Source: Planctomycetota bacterium (GTDB taxonomy: Bacteria; Planctomycetota; Phycisphaerae; SM23-33). Taken from it: DNA of 62,081 bases. The stretch covers positions 1 through 62,081 of the forward strand of contig JAAYCO010000207.1 in assembly GCA_012729725.1 (NCBI GenBank), in the 5' to 3' direction. This document shows positions 30,432 to 40,888 of this stretch, in pieces. A program made the position numbers and the translations under genes. A model generated the notes under the pieces. The model was not told the origin of the DNA, made no database searches, and worked only from the letters and a program-made list of their open reading frames with translations. Each line of letters begins with the position of its first letter. The stretch's first letter is position 1.

Positions 30432-31205
30432 TCACTTGGTCAGCACATCAACTCCGTCGGTCGTTATGACCAGCGTGTGCTCAAAGTGCGCCGACGGCAG
30501 GCGGTCTTTGGTAACTACTGTCCAGCCGTCCGGGGCGTATTCCACCGCGGCTCGGCCCATGTTGACCATCGGCTCCACCGCCATGGCCATGCCAGGTTGA
30601 AGCACGATGTCGTGCGCCTCTAGTTCGCGCGACACGAAATTCGGCACCTTCGGGTCTTCCCACATCTCAGAACCGATGCCGTGTCCCACAAAGTCGCGCA
30701 CAACGGAAAATCCTTCGCCTTCGACGTATTGCTGCATCGCGCGAGCGATGTGGCTCCACTTCGCCGACGGCTTGCACATGCCAACCGCCAGGGCGAGAAC
30801 GTTCCTCGTAACCTCCACCAGGCGAATCGTTTTGTCGGCGGGCTTGCCCACGATAAACGTCTGGGCGGCGTCGCCACACCAACCGTTCAGACGCACGCCA
30901 AAGTCAATACTGACTATGTCGCCCTGCCTGATCGCCCGGTCCGAGGGGATGCCGTGAACCAGTTCCTCGTTTATCGAGGCGCAAATGCTGGCGGGAAAAG
31001 CACCCGCCTTGCCTCGCCCCGGCACGCCCTTGAACAGGCACTGCGCCCCGGCTGCAAGACACATTCTCTCGGCTTCGGCATCCAGTTGTTTAGTTGTCAC
31101 ACCCGGGGCAACCATCTCTCCCAGGCGGGTAAGGACCTGCCGAACAATCCGTCCGGCCTTTCGCATCTTCTCTATCTGTTCCGCATTCTTGAGCCTGATG
31201 GACAC
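30432..31205 (-). CDS. map: Methionine aminopeptidase type I
   Basis: [40 protein letters not shown]...[17 protein letters not shown]. Confidence 0.97.
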   Translation of the reverse strand: MSIRLKNAEQIEKMRKAGRIVRQVLTRLGEMVAPGVTTKQLDAEAERMCLAAGAQCLFKGVPGRGKAGAFPASICASINEELVHGIPSDRAIRQGDIVSIDFGVRLNGWCGDAAQTFIVGKPADKTIRLVEVTRNVLALAVGMCKPSAKWSHIARAMQQYVEGEGFSVVRDFVGHGIGSEMWEDPKVPNFVSRELEAHDIVLQPGMAMAVEPMVNMGRAAVEYAPDGWTVVTKDRLPSAHFEHTLVITTDGVDVLTK

Positions 31206-31216
31206 TCATCTTCCTT

Positions 31217-31879
31217 TCAGGCGCCGGCGAGCCGGCTGACCGCCTCGATCAGTGAGGCGGTGACTTCCTCGGGAGCCCTGTTGCCGTCAACCTCGACTAC
31301 ATGCTCACCGTTGCTCTGGCGGTAATAGCCGATCACCGGCTCGGTCTGGCGGTAATACGCCTCGAGCCGCTGCCGCACAACATCTTCCTTGTCGTCGGCC
31401 CGCTGATCCAGCGTTGCCTTGTCGTCGTCGCATACGTTGTTCTCGCGCGGCGGCATAAACTCTGTGTGATAAATCCGCCCGCACTTGGGGCAGCTTCGCC
31501 TGCCGGTGATGCGGCGGACAATCTGCTCGTCATCGGCGGTAATCACAACCACTGCGTCCAGCGGCGTTCGGCTTGCCGCCAACTGCTTGTCCAACGCCTG
31601 CGCCTGGGGCACCGTTCTCGGAAAGCCGTCCAGCAGCAATCCACCGCCGGCAGAGCATTCCCGAATGGCCTTGGCCATGACGTCAACCACAATCTCATCC
31701 GGCACGAGCTTGCCTGCCGACATATACTCGGCCAGCTTTGCTCCCAGCGCCGAACCACCGGCCTTCTCGGCGCGGAAGATGTCGCCGCTGGAAAGGTGAG
31801 CCATCCGGAACTTCTCGGCAAGGCGTTTAGCCTGCGTGCCCTTGCCCGCTCCAGGTGGTCCCATCAGTACTACTCTCAC
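31217..31879 (-). CDS. adk: Adenylate kinase (zinc-lid type)
   Basis: MRVVLMGPPGAGKGTQAKRLAEKF, LLLDGFPRTVPQAQAL, RRSCPKCGRIYHTEF...CDDD; ATGA overlap with secY. Confidence 0.97.
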   Translation of the reverse strand: MRVVLMGPPGAGKGTQAKRLAEKFRMAHLSSGDIFRAEKAGGSALGAKLAEYMSAGKLVPDEIVVDVMAKAIRECSAGGGLLLDGFPRTVPQAQALDKQLAASRTPLDAVVVITADDEQIVRRITGRRSCPKCGRIYHTEFMPPRENNVCDDDKATLDQRADDKEDVVRQRLEAYYRQTEPVIGYYRQSNGEHVVEVDGNRAPEEVTASLIEAVSRLAGA

Positions 31880-33423
31880 GCGTAAGCTCCCTTGATCCGG
31901 GCGCTTCCGCCAAGGAAACCGCCGTAGTTCCGCATCACAAGGTTCGACTCGATCCTCTGCACCAGGTCCAGCGCCACCGACACCACGATCAGCAGACCCG
32001 TGCCGCCGAGGTACGCCGAAATGCTCGGACTAATATTCATCGATCTGGCGACCACCATTGGCAGAACCGCTATGATGGCCAGGAACGCCGCGCCACAGTA
32101 CGTGATGCGCTCCATGACGCGCTCCAGATAATCGGCGGTCCGCTTGCCGGGCCGAAGACCCGGAATGAAGCTGCCGTAATCGCGAAGCTGCTCGGCCATC
32201 TCTTTGGGCCTGAACTGAACCGTCGTCCAGAAGTACGCGAAGAAGAAGATCAACGCAACCTCTATAACCGTGTACCAGTAGCTGCCCCAAACGAAGGCCG
32301 ACTCAAGTGCGACGGTTGTGTCGTTCATCCACCTGTTGCGAATCCAGCTGAACAGCAGGCCCGGGAAGATCATAAGGCTGGACGCGAAGATCAGGGGCAT
32401 GACGCCGCCATGATTAACTCGCAACGGCATGTAGTGCCGCTGTCCGCCGAAGACGCGCCGGCCTCGCGTGTGCTTGGCCTGCTGAATCGGAATGCGTCTC
32501 TGAGCCTGCGTGATCAGGATCGCGCCTGCGACAACAAACACAAACGCGCCCATCAGGAACACAATCTGAAGCGGGCCGGTTCCGCCGCCGGTCAGCGACA
32601 TGTCGGCGGTGGCAACCAGTTCCCTGACCGCCCACGGCAGGCGGGCGATAATGCCGGCCATGATAAGCAGGCTTATGCCGTTGCCAATGCCATACTCGTC
32701 GATCTGTTCGCCAAGCCACATGAGGAACATGGTGCCTGCCGTCAAGGCAACAACGCCCATGATCGATATCAGCATAGATCCGTGGTATAGCGGATATATC
32801 ATGTTCTGGGAGTTCATGAACTTCATCCAGAACGCCCCTTGCACGATGCACAATCCAACCGTGGCGTACCGGGTGTACTCCTGGATCTTCTTGTACCCGG
32901 CGGGGCCTTCCTTCTGCAGCCGCTCCAACGCCGGCACTACCGTCCCCAGCAACTGGAAGATAATCGATGCCGAGATGTACGGCATGATGCCCAGCCCGAA
33001 GAGCGTCGATTGCGACAGGTTGCCGCCGGTGAACATGCTGGCCATCTGCATGGCCTGGCCAAGCGTGCCTTCGCTGTGCTGCATGTAGTCGCTTATGGCG
33101 TCCTGGTCGAGGCCTGCCAGCGGAACGTGAAAACCTATGCGGTAGATACCCAGAAGAATCAGCGTGAAGGCGATCTTTTTGAGAAGCTCCGGAATCGAGA
33201 AGATGTTCTCAAGAGATCTTCGAATATTGGAGGCGCTCCAAAGGGCATAGTAATAGATGCCCAGAACGAGTATGCCGCCGACAATACGCGTCGCCGGCGC
33301 AATCGGAACATCGCCGCCTGATTGCACTGCGGACAGTATGTCGGATGCGCCTTGCCCTATCATCCACAGCCCAAGGGCTACAGTGATGATGCCGGCTATT
33401 ATTCTAAATACTCGAAAGGCCAT
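31876..33423 (-). CDS. secY: Preprotein translocase subunit SecY
   Basis: LGIMPYISASIIFQLL, GIGNGISLLIMAGIIA, FFAYFWTTVQFRPKEMAEQLRDYGSFIPGLRPGKRTADYLE. Confidence 0.97.
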   Translation of the reverse strand: MAFRVFRIIAGIITVALGLWMIGQGASDILSAVQSGGDVPIAPATRIVGGILVLGIYYYALWSASNIRRSLENIFSIPELLKKIAFTLILLGIYRIGFHVPLAGLDQDAISDYMQHSEGTLGQAMQMASMFTGGNLSQSTLFGLGIMPYISASIIFQLLGTVVPALERLQKEGPAGYKKIQEYTRYATVGLCIVQGAFWMKFMNSQNMIYPLYHGSMLISIMGVVALTAGTMFLMWLGEQIDEYGIGNGISLLIMAGIIARLPWAVRELVATADMSLTGGGTGPLQIVFLMGAFVFVVAGAILITQAQRRIPIQQAKHTRGRRVFGGQRHYMPLRVNHGGVMPLIFASSLMIFPGLLFSWIRNRWMNDTTVALESAFVWGSYWYTVIEVALIFFFAYFWTTVQFRPKEMAEQLRDYGSFIPGLRPGKRTADYLERVMERITYCGAAFLAIIAVLPMVVARSMNISPSISAYLGGTGLLIVVSVALDLVQRIESNLVMRNYGGFLGGSARIKGAYA

Positions 33424-33452
33424 GAACTAAATCCTCTGTGCAGCTGGATTCG

Positions 33453-33896
33453 CTACGCCTGCTGGGTTGTGCCGCCAGCCTTGGTTATCTTCTCTGAGGC
33501 GGTCGCAGAGAACTTCCCGGCGACCACATGCACTTTCTTCGTCAATTCACCGTTGCCCAGAATCTTGACCAGGCCGGCCTTGTCGCTGATAAGCCCGGCT
33601 TCGAACAGGGCGGCAGCGTCGATCTTGGCGTCAACTTCAAACTTCTCAAGATCGCAGACGTTGACCACCTGATAGGTCTTGCGGAACTGGGCGTTGGAGA
33701 AGCCACGTTTGGGAATTCGGCTGATGATGGGTGTCTGGCCGCCTTCGTATCCGATGCGGTGCTTTGCGCCGCTGCGGCTGTACATACCCTTCGTGCCTCT
33801 TCCGGCGGTCTTGCCCTGACCGGAACCAGTGCCTCTGCCCAGGCGCTTGCGGGCTTTGTACTTTCCCGCCTTGCTGAGAATTTCGTCGAGTTTCAT
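33453..33896 (-). CDS. rplO: 50S ribosomal protein L15
   Basis: RKRLGRGTGSGQGKTAGRGTKGMYSRSG...FEGGQTP-like region and C-terminal domain. Confidence 0.96.
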   Translation of the reverse strand: MKLDEILSKAGKYKARKRLGRGTGSGQGKTAGRGTKGMYSRSGAKHRIGYEGGQTPIISRIPKRGFSNAQFRKTYQVVNVCDLEKFEVDAKIDAAALFEAGLISDKAGLVKILGNGELTKKVHVVAGKFSATASEKITKAGGTTQQA

Positions 33897-34399
33897 TACA
33901 GGGTAACTCCCCGCAACTCGGCGACAGCTTCCGGCGCGCGGAGTTGCTTCAATGCGGCCATGCCGGCCTTAAGCAGGTTCTTGGGCGTGGTCGAGCCGTA
34001 GGCCTTCGATAGTACGTCGCGAATTCCGGCCAGTTCCAGCAAAGGCCTGATCATCTTGCCTGCGATAACGCCGGTGCCTTCAGAGGCGGGCAGCAGAAGG
34101 ACGCGCGAAGCGCCGCACACACCGCGAGTGTTATGCGGAATGCTGCTGCCTTTGAGCATGATCGAGACCATGTTCTTCTTGGCGTCCGCCACTGCCTTTT
34201 CGACAGCCTGCGGAACCTCGTTCGCCTTTCCGTAGCCGATGCCGACACGCGACTGCCTGTCGCCAACCACCACAAGCGCGCCGAAGCTGAACCGCCGGCC
34301 GCCTTTGACAACCTTGGCGTACCGGTCGATCTTGATCACGCTGTCTTCCAGTCCGCCCTTGTCACGGGGGGACTCGCGATGTTCTTTCGTAAAAGCCAA
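33896..34399 (-). CDS. rpsE: 30S ribosomal protein S5
   Basis: VIKIDRYAKVVKGGRRFSFGALVVVGD...GYGKANEVPQAVEKAVADAKKNM. Confidence 0.97.
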   Translation of the reverse strand: MAFTKEHRESPRDKGGLEDSVIKIDRYAKVVKGGRRFSFGALVVVGDRQSRVGIGYGKANEVPQAVEKAVADAKKNMVSIMLKGSSIPHNTRGVCGASRVLLLPASEGTGVIAGKMIRPLLELAGIRDVLSKAYGSTTPKNLLKAGMAALKQLRAPEAVAELRGVTL

Positions 34400-34417
34400 G
34401 TTACGAGCTCCTGTTAT

Positions 34418-34780
34418 TTAAAACTCGAGGCCGCCTTTTCGAGCCGCATCGGCCAGTTCCTTCACTCGTCCGTGGAAGGGGTAGCCGTTTCGGTCGAACA
34501 CAGCCCTCTTGATTCCAGCCTCTATCGCCTTGCCGGCCAGCGCGGTTCCGACGGCCTGCGCCGCCTTGCAGTTTCCACCGCCGGACATGTTCAGCGAGCC
34601 GTCCTGACTTGATGCGGCCACAAGAGTGCGTCCCGCGGCATCGTCTATCAGTTGGGCGTATATGAACTTCCGGCTGCGAAACACGCTTAATCGCGGGCGC
34701 TGCTCGGTGCCGAAGACATGCTTCCGCACGCGGAGTTTTCGCCTCTGGCGCTGCAACTTCTTTTTCACTGTTACGTTCAT
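34418..34780 (-). CDS. rplR: 50S ribosomal protein L18
   Basis: [31 protein letters not shown]...[22 protein letters not shown]. Confidence 0.96.
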   Translation of the reverse strand: MNVTVKKKLQRQRRKLRVRKHVFGTEQRPRLSVFRSRKFIYAQLIDDAAGRTLVAASSQDGSLNMSGGGNCKAAQAVGTALAGKAIEAGIKRAVFDRNGYPFHGRVKELADAARKGGLEF

Positions 34781-34815
34781 GCTTATCCTGCCTTATTCCC
34801 TCGGTGCAACAACGA

Positions 34816-35391
34816 TTAGGCGCCGCCTGCTCCGGCGAAGGCCTTACCGACCTTGCGACGGACGTATTCGCCGGCGAACCGAATGCCCTTGCCCTTATAA
34901 GGCTCGGGTTTCCTGGTGCGGCGGATGCTCGACGAAAACTCGCCCACTGCCTGCTTGTCGGGGCCCTTGATGGTGAAACGCGCTGGTTCGCTTTCACCGC
35001 GAGCCTGAGGCGTTGTCACTTCAACTGTGATGCCCTCCGGCACGTCGAATACAACCGGATGGCTGAAACCGCAGTTGATCGTGAACTTCTTGCCTTGCAG
35101 CTGCACGCCGAAGCCCACGCCGTAGAGTTCCAGCGATCGGCTATAGCCTTGCGAAACGCCCTCGATCATGTTGGCGATCAGGCTTCTGGTCAGGCCATGC
35201 AGGCTCTTGGCCATCCGTTCGTCGTCCTGACGATCGACGATGACGTTCTGCCCTTCGATCTTCACACTGACTTCGGGTCGGTGCGTCCAGCTGAGCTTGC
35301 CCAGCTTGCCTTCCACGGTGACTGTTCTATCCGCCACGTTGACTTTCACGCCGGCGGCTATCGGAATCGGTTTTTTACCTATACGCGACAT
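34816..35391 (-). CDS. rplF: 50S ribosomal protein L6
   Basis: MSRIGKKPIPIAAGVKVNVADRTVTVEGKLGKLSW...EPYKGKGIRFAGEYVRRKVGKA. Confidence 0.97.
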   Translation of the reverse strand: MSRIGKKPIPIAAGVKVNVADRTVTVEGKLGKLSWTHRPEVSVKIEGQNVIVDRQDDERMAKSLHGLTRSLIANMIEGVSQGYSRSLELYGVGFGVQLQGKKFTINCGFSHPVVFDVPEGITVEVTTPQARGESEPARFTIKGPDKQAVGEFSSSIRRTRKPEPYKGKGIRFAGEYVRRKVGKAFAGAGGA

Positions 35392-35407
35392 TGGCTTTTC
35401 ACTCTCG

Positions 35408-35806
35408 TTAGGAGACGGTGCAAAGAACTTCGCCGCCTATGTTCATTTCGCGGCACTTTCGGTCGCTCAGCACGCCCCGCGATGTAGACACGATTGACAC
35501 GCCCAGGCCGTTGAGCGGTCTGGGAATATCCTCAACGCCGCTGTACACCCGTCTGCCGGGCGTGCTGACGCGCTTGAGTTCGTTGACCACGTCTTCACCC
35601 GCCGAGCCGTACTTGAGGTACACGCGAAGCAGGCCCTGCTTGGCGTCTTCGATACGCTTATAGTCCTGAATATAGCCCTCTTCCTTCAGCACGCTCAGAA
35701 TGCCTTCGCAAACTTTGGATGCCGGGGTGGTGACTATTTCATGCCTGGCTCGCAGCGCGTTGCGGATGCGGGTCAGCATATCGGCTATAGGGTCTGACAA
35801 GCTCAT
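35408..35806 (-). CDS. rpsH: 30S ribosomal protein S8
   Basis: MSLSDPIADMLTRIRNALRARHEIVTTPASKVCEGILSVLKEEGYI...GLGVSIVSTSRGVLSDRKCREMNIGGEVLCTV. Confidence 0.97.
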   Translation of the reverse strand: MSLSDPIADMLTRIRNALRARHEIVTTPASKVCEGILSVLKEEGYIQDYKRIEDAKQGLLRVYLKYGSAGEDVVNELKRVSTPGRRVYSGVEDIPRPLNGLGVSIVSTSRGVLSDRKCREMNIGGEVLCTVS

Positions 35807-35819
35807 CTATTGAATTCCT

Positions 35820-36005
35820 TTACCAACTTGCCTTGCGCAGCCCGGGGATAACGCCTTCAAGCGCCAGATTGCGCACGCAAATCCGGCACATCCTGAACTT
35901 GCGGTAAACGGCCCTTGGCCTGCCGCATATCTGGCATCGTCTGGTGACCCTCGTGCTGAACTTCGGGGTTCGCTTGGCCTTGGCGATTTGCGCCTTGGTT
36001 GCCAT
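35820..36005 (-). CDS. rpsN: 30S ribosomal protein S14 type Z (zinc-binding)
   Basis: [38 protein letters not shown]. Confidence 0.97.
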   Translation of the reverse strand: MATKAQIAKAKRTPKFSTRVTRRCQICGRPRAVYRKFRMCRICVRNLALEGVIPGLRKASW

Positions 36006-36019
36006 ACTCTTGTATCCTT

Positions 36020-36565
36020 TCAGCCTCGCCGGAACGGCATGCCCATAAGGCTTAAAAGTTCTCTAGCTTCTTCGTCCGTCTTTGCGGTCGTTTGCACCGC
36101 GATATTCATGCCCTGCGTAAAGGTGATGCCGGCGGTGTCGATTTCAGGAAACACCGTCTGCTCGGTGAGGCCCATGTTGTAGTTGCCTCTGCCGTCGAAG
36201 CCCGACACGTTCAACCCGCGGAAGTCCTTCACCCTGGGAATCGCCAGCGTGATAAGCCTGTCGAGGAACTCGTACATCCTCTGGCCGCGAAGGGTGACCT
36301 TCAGGCCGACCTTCATGCCCTCGCGCAGCTTGAAGTTGCTGATCGACTTCTTGGCCAGCGTTACGATTGGCCTTTGACCGGCGATCATTGCAAGCTGTTT
36401 CTGGGCGACCTCCAGCTTGGCCTGGTCCTGATGGGCCTGGCCCATGCCCATGGAGATCACGATCTTGCTGAGCTTTGGCACCGCCATCGGATTGCCATAT
36501 CCGAAACGCTGCTTCATGCCCGCGATGACTTCCGTTTTGTATTTGTCTTGAAGGCGCGCGACCAT
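36020..36565 (-). CDS. rplE: 50S ribosomal protein L5
   Basis: [22 protein letters not shown]...[34 protein letters not shown]. Confidence 0.97.
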   Translation of the reverse strand: MVARLQDKYKTEVIAGMKQRFGYGNPMAVPKLSKIVISMGMGQAHQDQAKLEVAQKQLAMIAGQRPIVTLAKKSISNFKLREGMKVGLKVTLRGQRMYEFLDRLITLAIPRVKDFRGLNVSGFDGRGNYNMGLTEQTVFPEIDTAGITFTQGMNIAVQTTAKTDEEARELLSLMGMPFRRG

Positions 36566-36576
36566 GTCTGACTAAC

Positions 36577-36912
36577 CTACTTTACTTTCTTCAGGACGCC
36601 CAGAGACGATCCGCTCTTGCGGGCGATCCGTTCTTTGGAGCCATCTTCGTTAACACGGAAACCAACCCTCGTGGGCTGATTGGTCTTCGGATCCACCGGA
36701 AGCACGTTCGAAATGTGCACCGGCATCTCTTTTTGAATTCTGCCGCCTCGGGGATGCTGCCTTGACGGACGCAGATGCTTATAAACCCGGTTGACGCCCT
36801 GAACCAACACCTTCTGGTTCTCGACATCCACCTTCAGCACCTGGCCGACCTTGCCCTTGTCATCCCCGCACAGCAGGACAACGGTGTCGCCTTTTTTCAC
36901 GTGGGTTGCCAT
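36577..36912 (-). CDS. rplX: 50S ribosomal protein L24
   Basis: VKKGDTVVLLCGDDKGKVGQVLKVDVENQKVLVQGVNRVYKHLRPS. Confidence 0.96.
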   Translation of the reverse strand: MATHVKKGDTVVLLCGDDKGKVGQVLKVDVENQKVLVQGVNRVYKHLRPSRQHPRGGRIQKEMPVHISNVLPVDPKTNQPTRVGFRVNEDGSKERIARKSGSSLGVLKKVK

Positions 36913-36914
36913 GC

Positions 36915-37301
36915 TTACACCACCTCGCTGGCGAGCGAAACGATTTTCATGAAGTTCTTCTCACGCAATTCCCGGGCGACAGCGCCGAATATTCGGGTGC
37001 CCTTGGGATTGCCCTCTGCATCTATGATGACAACCGCGCTGCGGTCGAACCGGACATAGCTTCCGTCATTTCGCCTGACGGGATACGCTGTCCTGACGAC
37101 CACGCATCTGACGATCTCACCAGGCTTGATGTCTCCACCGGCCATGGCCTTCTTGACCGAACAGATAATCACGTCGCCGATGGATGCGGTGCGGCGGTAG
37201 AAGCCTCCGCTCCTTGACGAACCGCCCAGCACTTTAATGCATCCGACTATGCGTGCGCCCGTGTTGTCGGCGACATCAAGTCTTGTTTCCTGCTGTATCA
37301 C
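36915..37301 (-). CDS. rplN: 50S ribosomal protein L14 (GTG start)
   Basis: (M)[29 protein letters not shown]...[38 protein letters not shown]; tracked ORF extends spuriously upstream. Confidence 0.96.
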   Translation of the reverse strand: MIQQETRLDVADNTGARIVGCIKVLGGSSRSGGFYRRTASIGDVIICSVKKAMAGGDIKPGEIVRCVVVRTAYPVRRNDGSYVRFDRSAVVIIDAEGNPKGTRIFGAVARELREKNFMKIVSLASEVV

Positions 37302-37315
37302 GAAACTATCCTCTG

Positions 37316-37612
37316 TTAGCCGTTTGCGTTCTGGACAGGCTCGTCCGCGCGCCTTACGACGCGTGACAGCCGCCAACTCTTGCTCTTGCTACTCCGCCGG
37401 CAAGGGACGATTTCAACGTTGTCACCTTCCTTGGCGGTGTTCTCGGGGTCATGCACGGCAAGCTTCGTGCGCTGACGGACATACTTGCCGTACGTCGGAT
37501 GCTTGACGAGGAAGTTCACGCTGACCTGGATTGTCTTGTCAGCGCTCTTCGACGTAACCACGCCGGTCCGGCTGCCTGCTATACGATTCGCTTTGGTCTG
37601 AGTCTCTGCCAT
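37316..37612 (-). CDS. rpsQ: 30S ribosomal protein S17
   Basis: [54 protein letters not shown]. Confidence 0.95.
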   Translation of the reverse strand: MAETQTKANRIAGSRTGVVTSKSADKTIQVSVNFLVKHPTYGKYVRQRTKLAVHDPENTAKEGDNVEIVPCRRSSKSKSWRLSRVVRRADEPVQNANG

Positions 37613-37616
37613 TCGT

Positions 37617-37820
37617 TTACTTCCCTGCCTTCGCGATCTGGCGTTCCTTGCGGATCGTCAGGATGCGGGCTATGTCCTTGCGAGTCTTGGTCAGCAGCGT
37701 TGGATCCTCAAGTTTCTCGGTGACCGACTGGGCACGCAGGTCGAAACCCGCTTTGTGAAGTCTCTGAAGCTCGACCTCAAGCTCCTCGTCGCTCAACTCA
37801 CGCATATCCTTAATCTTCAT
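37617..37820 (-). CDS. rpmC: 50S ribosomal protein L29
   Basis: MKIKDMRELSDEELEVELQRLHKAGFDLRAQSVTEKLEDPTLLTKTRKDIARILTI. Confidence 0.95.
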   Translation of the reverse strand: MKIKDMRELSDEELEVELQRLHKAGFDLRAQSVTEKLEDPTLLTKTRKDIARILTIRKERQIAKAGK

Positions 37821-37830
37821 GCTGTCCGCC

Positions 37831-38250
37831 TTAGAGCCCGTGCCGTCGGTGAACCATTCTCACCTTGAACGGCATCTTGCTTGCAACTCGTTTAAACGCG
37901 GCCTTCGCCGTCGTCTCGTCCACGCCACCGATTTCAAACAGGATGGTGCCTTCCTTGATTACGGCCACCCATTCCTCAACCTCGCCCTTTCCGGTGCCCA
38001 TTCGGGTTTCCAGCGGCTTCTTGGTTGTCGGTTTGTCCGGGAACACTCGGATGTAGACTCTGCCTTCTCTGTGCAGATAATGCGTTGCGGCAACTCGACC
38101 GGCTTCAATATGCCGGGCGCTGAGCCACCCGCTATCAGCACTTTGAAGCCCGAATTCGCCGAACGACACCGTGTTTCCGCGAGTAGCCTGGCCGCGAATC
38201 CGACCACGCTGCTGCTTACGATGCAATACTCTTTTGGGCATTAAGGCCAT
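37831..38250 (-). CDS. rplP: 50S ribosomal protein L16
   Basis: [58 protein letters not shown]. Confidence 0.97.
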   Translation of the reverse strand: MALMPKRVLHRKQQRGRIRGQATRGNTVSFGEFGLQSADSGWLSARHIEAGRVAATHYLHREGRVYIRVFPDKPTTKKPLETRMGTGKGEVEEWVAVIKEGTILFEIGGVDETTAKAAFKRVASKMPFKVRMVHRRHGL

Positions 38251-38301
38251 TATGGCACCTGCTATTTTGCTCTAGATACTGACTACCTGCTTAACAAGTT
38301 C

Positions 38302-39081
38302 CTACTTCGTTTCCGGGGCCGGGGCTTGGGCCGGGGCGCTGGGTGCAGCCTCGCCACCGCCGACGCCGGTAACCCTGCGTTCCCTTCGCCTGCGGGCGCG
38401 GGTCATGGCGGCCGCCGCCGACTGATCGCTCTCAACCGGCGTCTCGCCGAACATCCCGCGGTACAGCCACACCTTGACGCCAATCGTCCCGTACGTCGTG
38501 AACGAGGCGCAGAATCCGTAATCCACGTCAGCTTCCAGCGTATGCAGCGGAATGCTGCCAAGAATCATCATCTCGGTGCGGCTCATTTCGGCGCCGCCGA
38601 GCCGGCCGGATATCTGAATCTTGACTCCCTTTGCGCCAGCCTGCATGGCGGTATCCGCACGCTGCTTCATCGTGCGCCGGAAGCTTGCCCGTCTCTTCAA
38701 CTGCTCAGCGATACCCTCGGCCAGAAGCGCGGCGTCAAGATCCGGATTCTTGATCTCCAGAATGTTGATGCTCACGCGGCGGTTGGTCAGATCCTCAAGA
38801 GCAGCACGAAGCTTGTCAACCTCGGCGCCCTTGGGACCAATCACAAGTCCTGGACGCGCGGTCTTGATGAGCACCTTCACCTCTTCGCGGGTGCGCTCAA
38901 TCTCGACGCCGCCAACAGCGGCATAGGGAGGCTGGCGGTTAAGGCGCTGGTTGATGAACTTGCGGATAGCCACGTCTTCAACCAGGAACTCGCCGTAGTT
39001 GCTCTTCGGGGCGAACCACCTGCTCTTCCAGCCTTTGGTGACGCCTGTTCTGAATCCGGTGGGTGAAACTTTTTGACCCAT
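38302..39081 (-). CDS. rpsC: 30S ribosomal protein S3
   Basis: MGQKVSPTGFRTGVTKGWKSRWFA...GLVIGPKGAEVDKLRAALEDL...KIQISGRLGGAEMSRTE. Confidence 0.97.
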   Translation of the reverse strand: MGQKVSPTGFRTGVTKGWKSRWFAPKSNYGEFLVEDVAIRKFINQRLNRQPPYAAVGGVEIERTREEVKVLIKTARPGLVIGPKGAEVDKLRAALEDLTNRRVSINILEIKNPDLDAALLAEGIAEQLKRRASFRRTMKQRADTAMQAGAKGVKIQISGRLGGAEMSRTEMMILGSIPLHTLEADVDYGFCASFTTYGTIGVKVWLYRGMFGETPVESDQSAAAAMTRARRRRERRVTGVGGGEAAPSAPAQAPAPETK

Positions 39082-39104
39082 AATCTTCTCTTGCCTATGC
39101 GCTT

Positions 39105-39434
39105 CTAGTCGTGATCCACTACGACGACAATGTGGCTGGTTCGCTTCAGGATTGGATGGGCCCTTCCGCGATCCTTCTGCTGGATGCGCTTCATGACCGG
39201 TCCTTCATCCACGCGAGCCTCTTTCACCACCAGTTCCTCAACATCGGCCTCCGCCTCGTTAGCGCTGGCGATGGCGCTGGTCAGGACTTTCGAGACCATG
39301 CCGGCCGCACGGTGGGGCGAAAACTTCAACATGTCCAAAGCAGCTTGGACATCTTCGCCGCGAATCATGTCTGTGACCAGACGCACCTTTCGGGCGCTGA
39401 TCCTTGCGTACCTATGTTTGGCTTGCCAGGGCAT
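39105..39434 (-). CDS. rplV: 50S ribosomal protein L22
   Basis: RYARISARKVRLVTDMIRG...SAIASANEAEADVEELVVKEARVDEGPVMKRIQQKDRGRAHPILKRTSHIVVVV; likely ATG at 39434. Confidence 0.95.
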   Translation of the reverse strand: MPWQAKHRYARISARKVRLVTDMIRGEDVQAALDMLKFSPHRAAGMVSKVLTSAIASANEAEADVEELVVKEARVDEGPVMKRIQQKDRGRAHPILKRTSHIVVVVDHD

Positions 39435-39450
39435 CGAACCGCTCCAGTAG

Positions 39451-39723
39451 TTATGCGCCCTTCTTGGCGCCGGTGTGTCCGCGGAACATGCGGGTCGGGC
39501 TGAACTCGCCGAGCTTGTGCCCAACCATGTCCTCGGTCACGAATACCTTGTGAAACATCTTTCCGTTATGAACCATGAACGTCTGCCCGATGAACTCCGG
39601 CACAATCGTGCACGATCTGGCCCACGTTTTGATCGGCTCGCGTGAGCCTGATTCGGTGGCCTTCTGCACCTTGCGGTAGAGCTTCTCGTCTACGAACGGG
39701 CCTTTTTTTGAACTTCTGGTCAT
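39451..39723 (-). CDS. rpsS: 30S ribosomal protein S19
   Basis: [19 protein letters not shown]...[46 protein letters not shown]. Confidence 0.97.
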   Translation of the reverse strand: MTRSSKKGPFVDEKLYRKVQKATESGSREPIKTWARSCTIVPEFIGQTFMVHNGKMFHKVFVTEDMVGHKLGEFSPTRMFRGHTGAKKGA

Positions 39724-39739
39724 GCCGATTCCTCAATTC

Positions 39740-40591
39740 CTACAGTACAAGCTGACCGGTGCGAACGTTTCTACGCCGCCTCAGAATGAGCTTGTTCGAC
39801 GTCTTGCGACGTTTGCGTGTTTTTCCGCCCTTGGCCAGCTTGCCGGTCGGCGAAACGGGGTGCCTACCGCCTGCTCGCCTGCCTTCGCCGCCGCCCATCG
39901 GGTGGGCGATCGGGTTCATCGCCGAGCCTCGCACCCTCGGACGCCGTCCAAGGTGGCGAATGCGTCCGGCCTTGCCCCAGCGAACGCTGTTGTGCTCGAT
40001 ATTGCCCAACTGTCCGATGGTCGCCCGGCACTGTGCGCTGACCATGCGCATTTCACCGCTTGGCAGCACGACCTGGGCCCACTGCGAGTCGCGGGCAACC
40101 AACCTGGCGGCGCCACCCGCCGAGCGAACCAGCTTGCCGCCCTGCCCGGCGCGCATCTCGATGTTGTGGATCTCAAGGCCAACCGGAATCTTGTGCAACG
40201 GAAGGCAGTTGCCCAGCCTGGGCTCCGCCGTCGGGCCGGAAAAGACCTTTTGCCCAACTTTGAGACCCTTTGGGGACAGGATGTATCGCTTCTGGCCATC
40301 TTCGTATTCCACCAGGGCGATATTGCAGGAGCGGTTCGGATCGTATTCGATCGTCTTGATCTCCGCAGCCATGCTGTCCATGTTCCGCTTGAAATCGATC
40401 AGGCGGTACATCCGCTTATTTCCGCCGCCGCGATGCCTTGTGGTTATAACACCGGCATGATTCCGCCCGCCGCGCTTGCGTATTGGAACAAGCAGCGACT
40501 TCTCCGGCGTCGTGGCGGTGACTTCTTCCCGCACGTTGACCGAGCTGTTCCTTCGACCGGCGGACGTTGGTTTGTATATCTTTATAGCCAT
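39740..40591 (-). CDS. rplB: 50S ribosomal protein L2
   Basis: [28 protein letters not shown]...[45 protein letters not shown]. Confidence 0.98.
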   Translation of the reverse strand: MAIKIYKPTSAGRRNSSVNVREEVTATTPEKSLLVPIRKRGGRNHAGVITTRHRGGGNKRMYRLIDFKRNMDSMAAEIKTIEYDPNRSCNIALVEYEDGQKRYILSPKGLKVGQKVFSGPTAEPRLGNCLPLHKIPVGLEIHNIEMRAGQGGKLVRSAGGAARLVARDSQWAQVVLPSGEMRMVSAQCRATIGQLGNIEHNSVRWGKAGRIRHLGRRPRVRGSAMNPIAHPMGGGEGRRAGGRHPVSPTGKLAKGGKTRKRRKTSNKLILRRRRNVRTGQLVL

Positions 40592-40603
40592 TGCTCTGCC
40601 TTA

Positions 40604-40888
40604 CTAGAACATGTCAATGTGGTGGTCGGGATGCAGCTCCACCATGGCCTTCTTCCAATGCTTGGTGGTGCTGAACCTGTAACCGGCCCGCCTGGGTTTG
40701 CCTTTGCGGTTGGCCGTTCTGACCGCAACCACCTTGACGCTGTAAATCTTCTCGACAGCCTGCTTGATCTGCGCCTTGTTCGCATCGGCAGCCACTTCAA
40801 ACGCATATGAATTGCGGGTCTGCGACTGGTGCGTGCCCTTTTCGGTGACGAGCGGGCGGATGATAGTGTTGAATGAATCGTTACGCAC
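40604..40888 (-). CDS. rplW: 50S ribosomal protein L23 (probable GTG start at 40888)
   Basis: IIRPLVTEKGTHQSQTRNSYAFEVAADANKAQIKQAVEKIYSVKVVAVRTANRKGKPRR; GGGAG upstream of the GTG. Confidence 0.92.
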   Translation of the reverse strand: MRNDSFNTIIRPLVTEKGTHQSQTRNSYAFEVAADANKAQIKQAVEKIYSVKVVAVRTANRKGKPRRAGYRFSTTKHWKKAMVELHPDHHIDMF

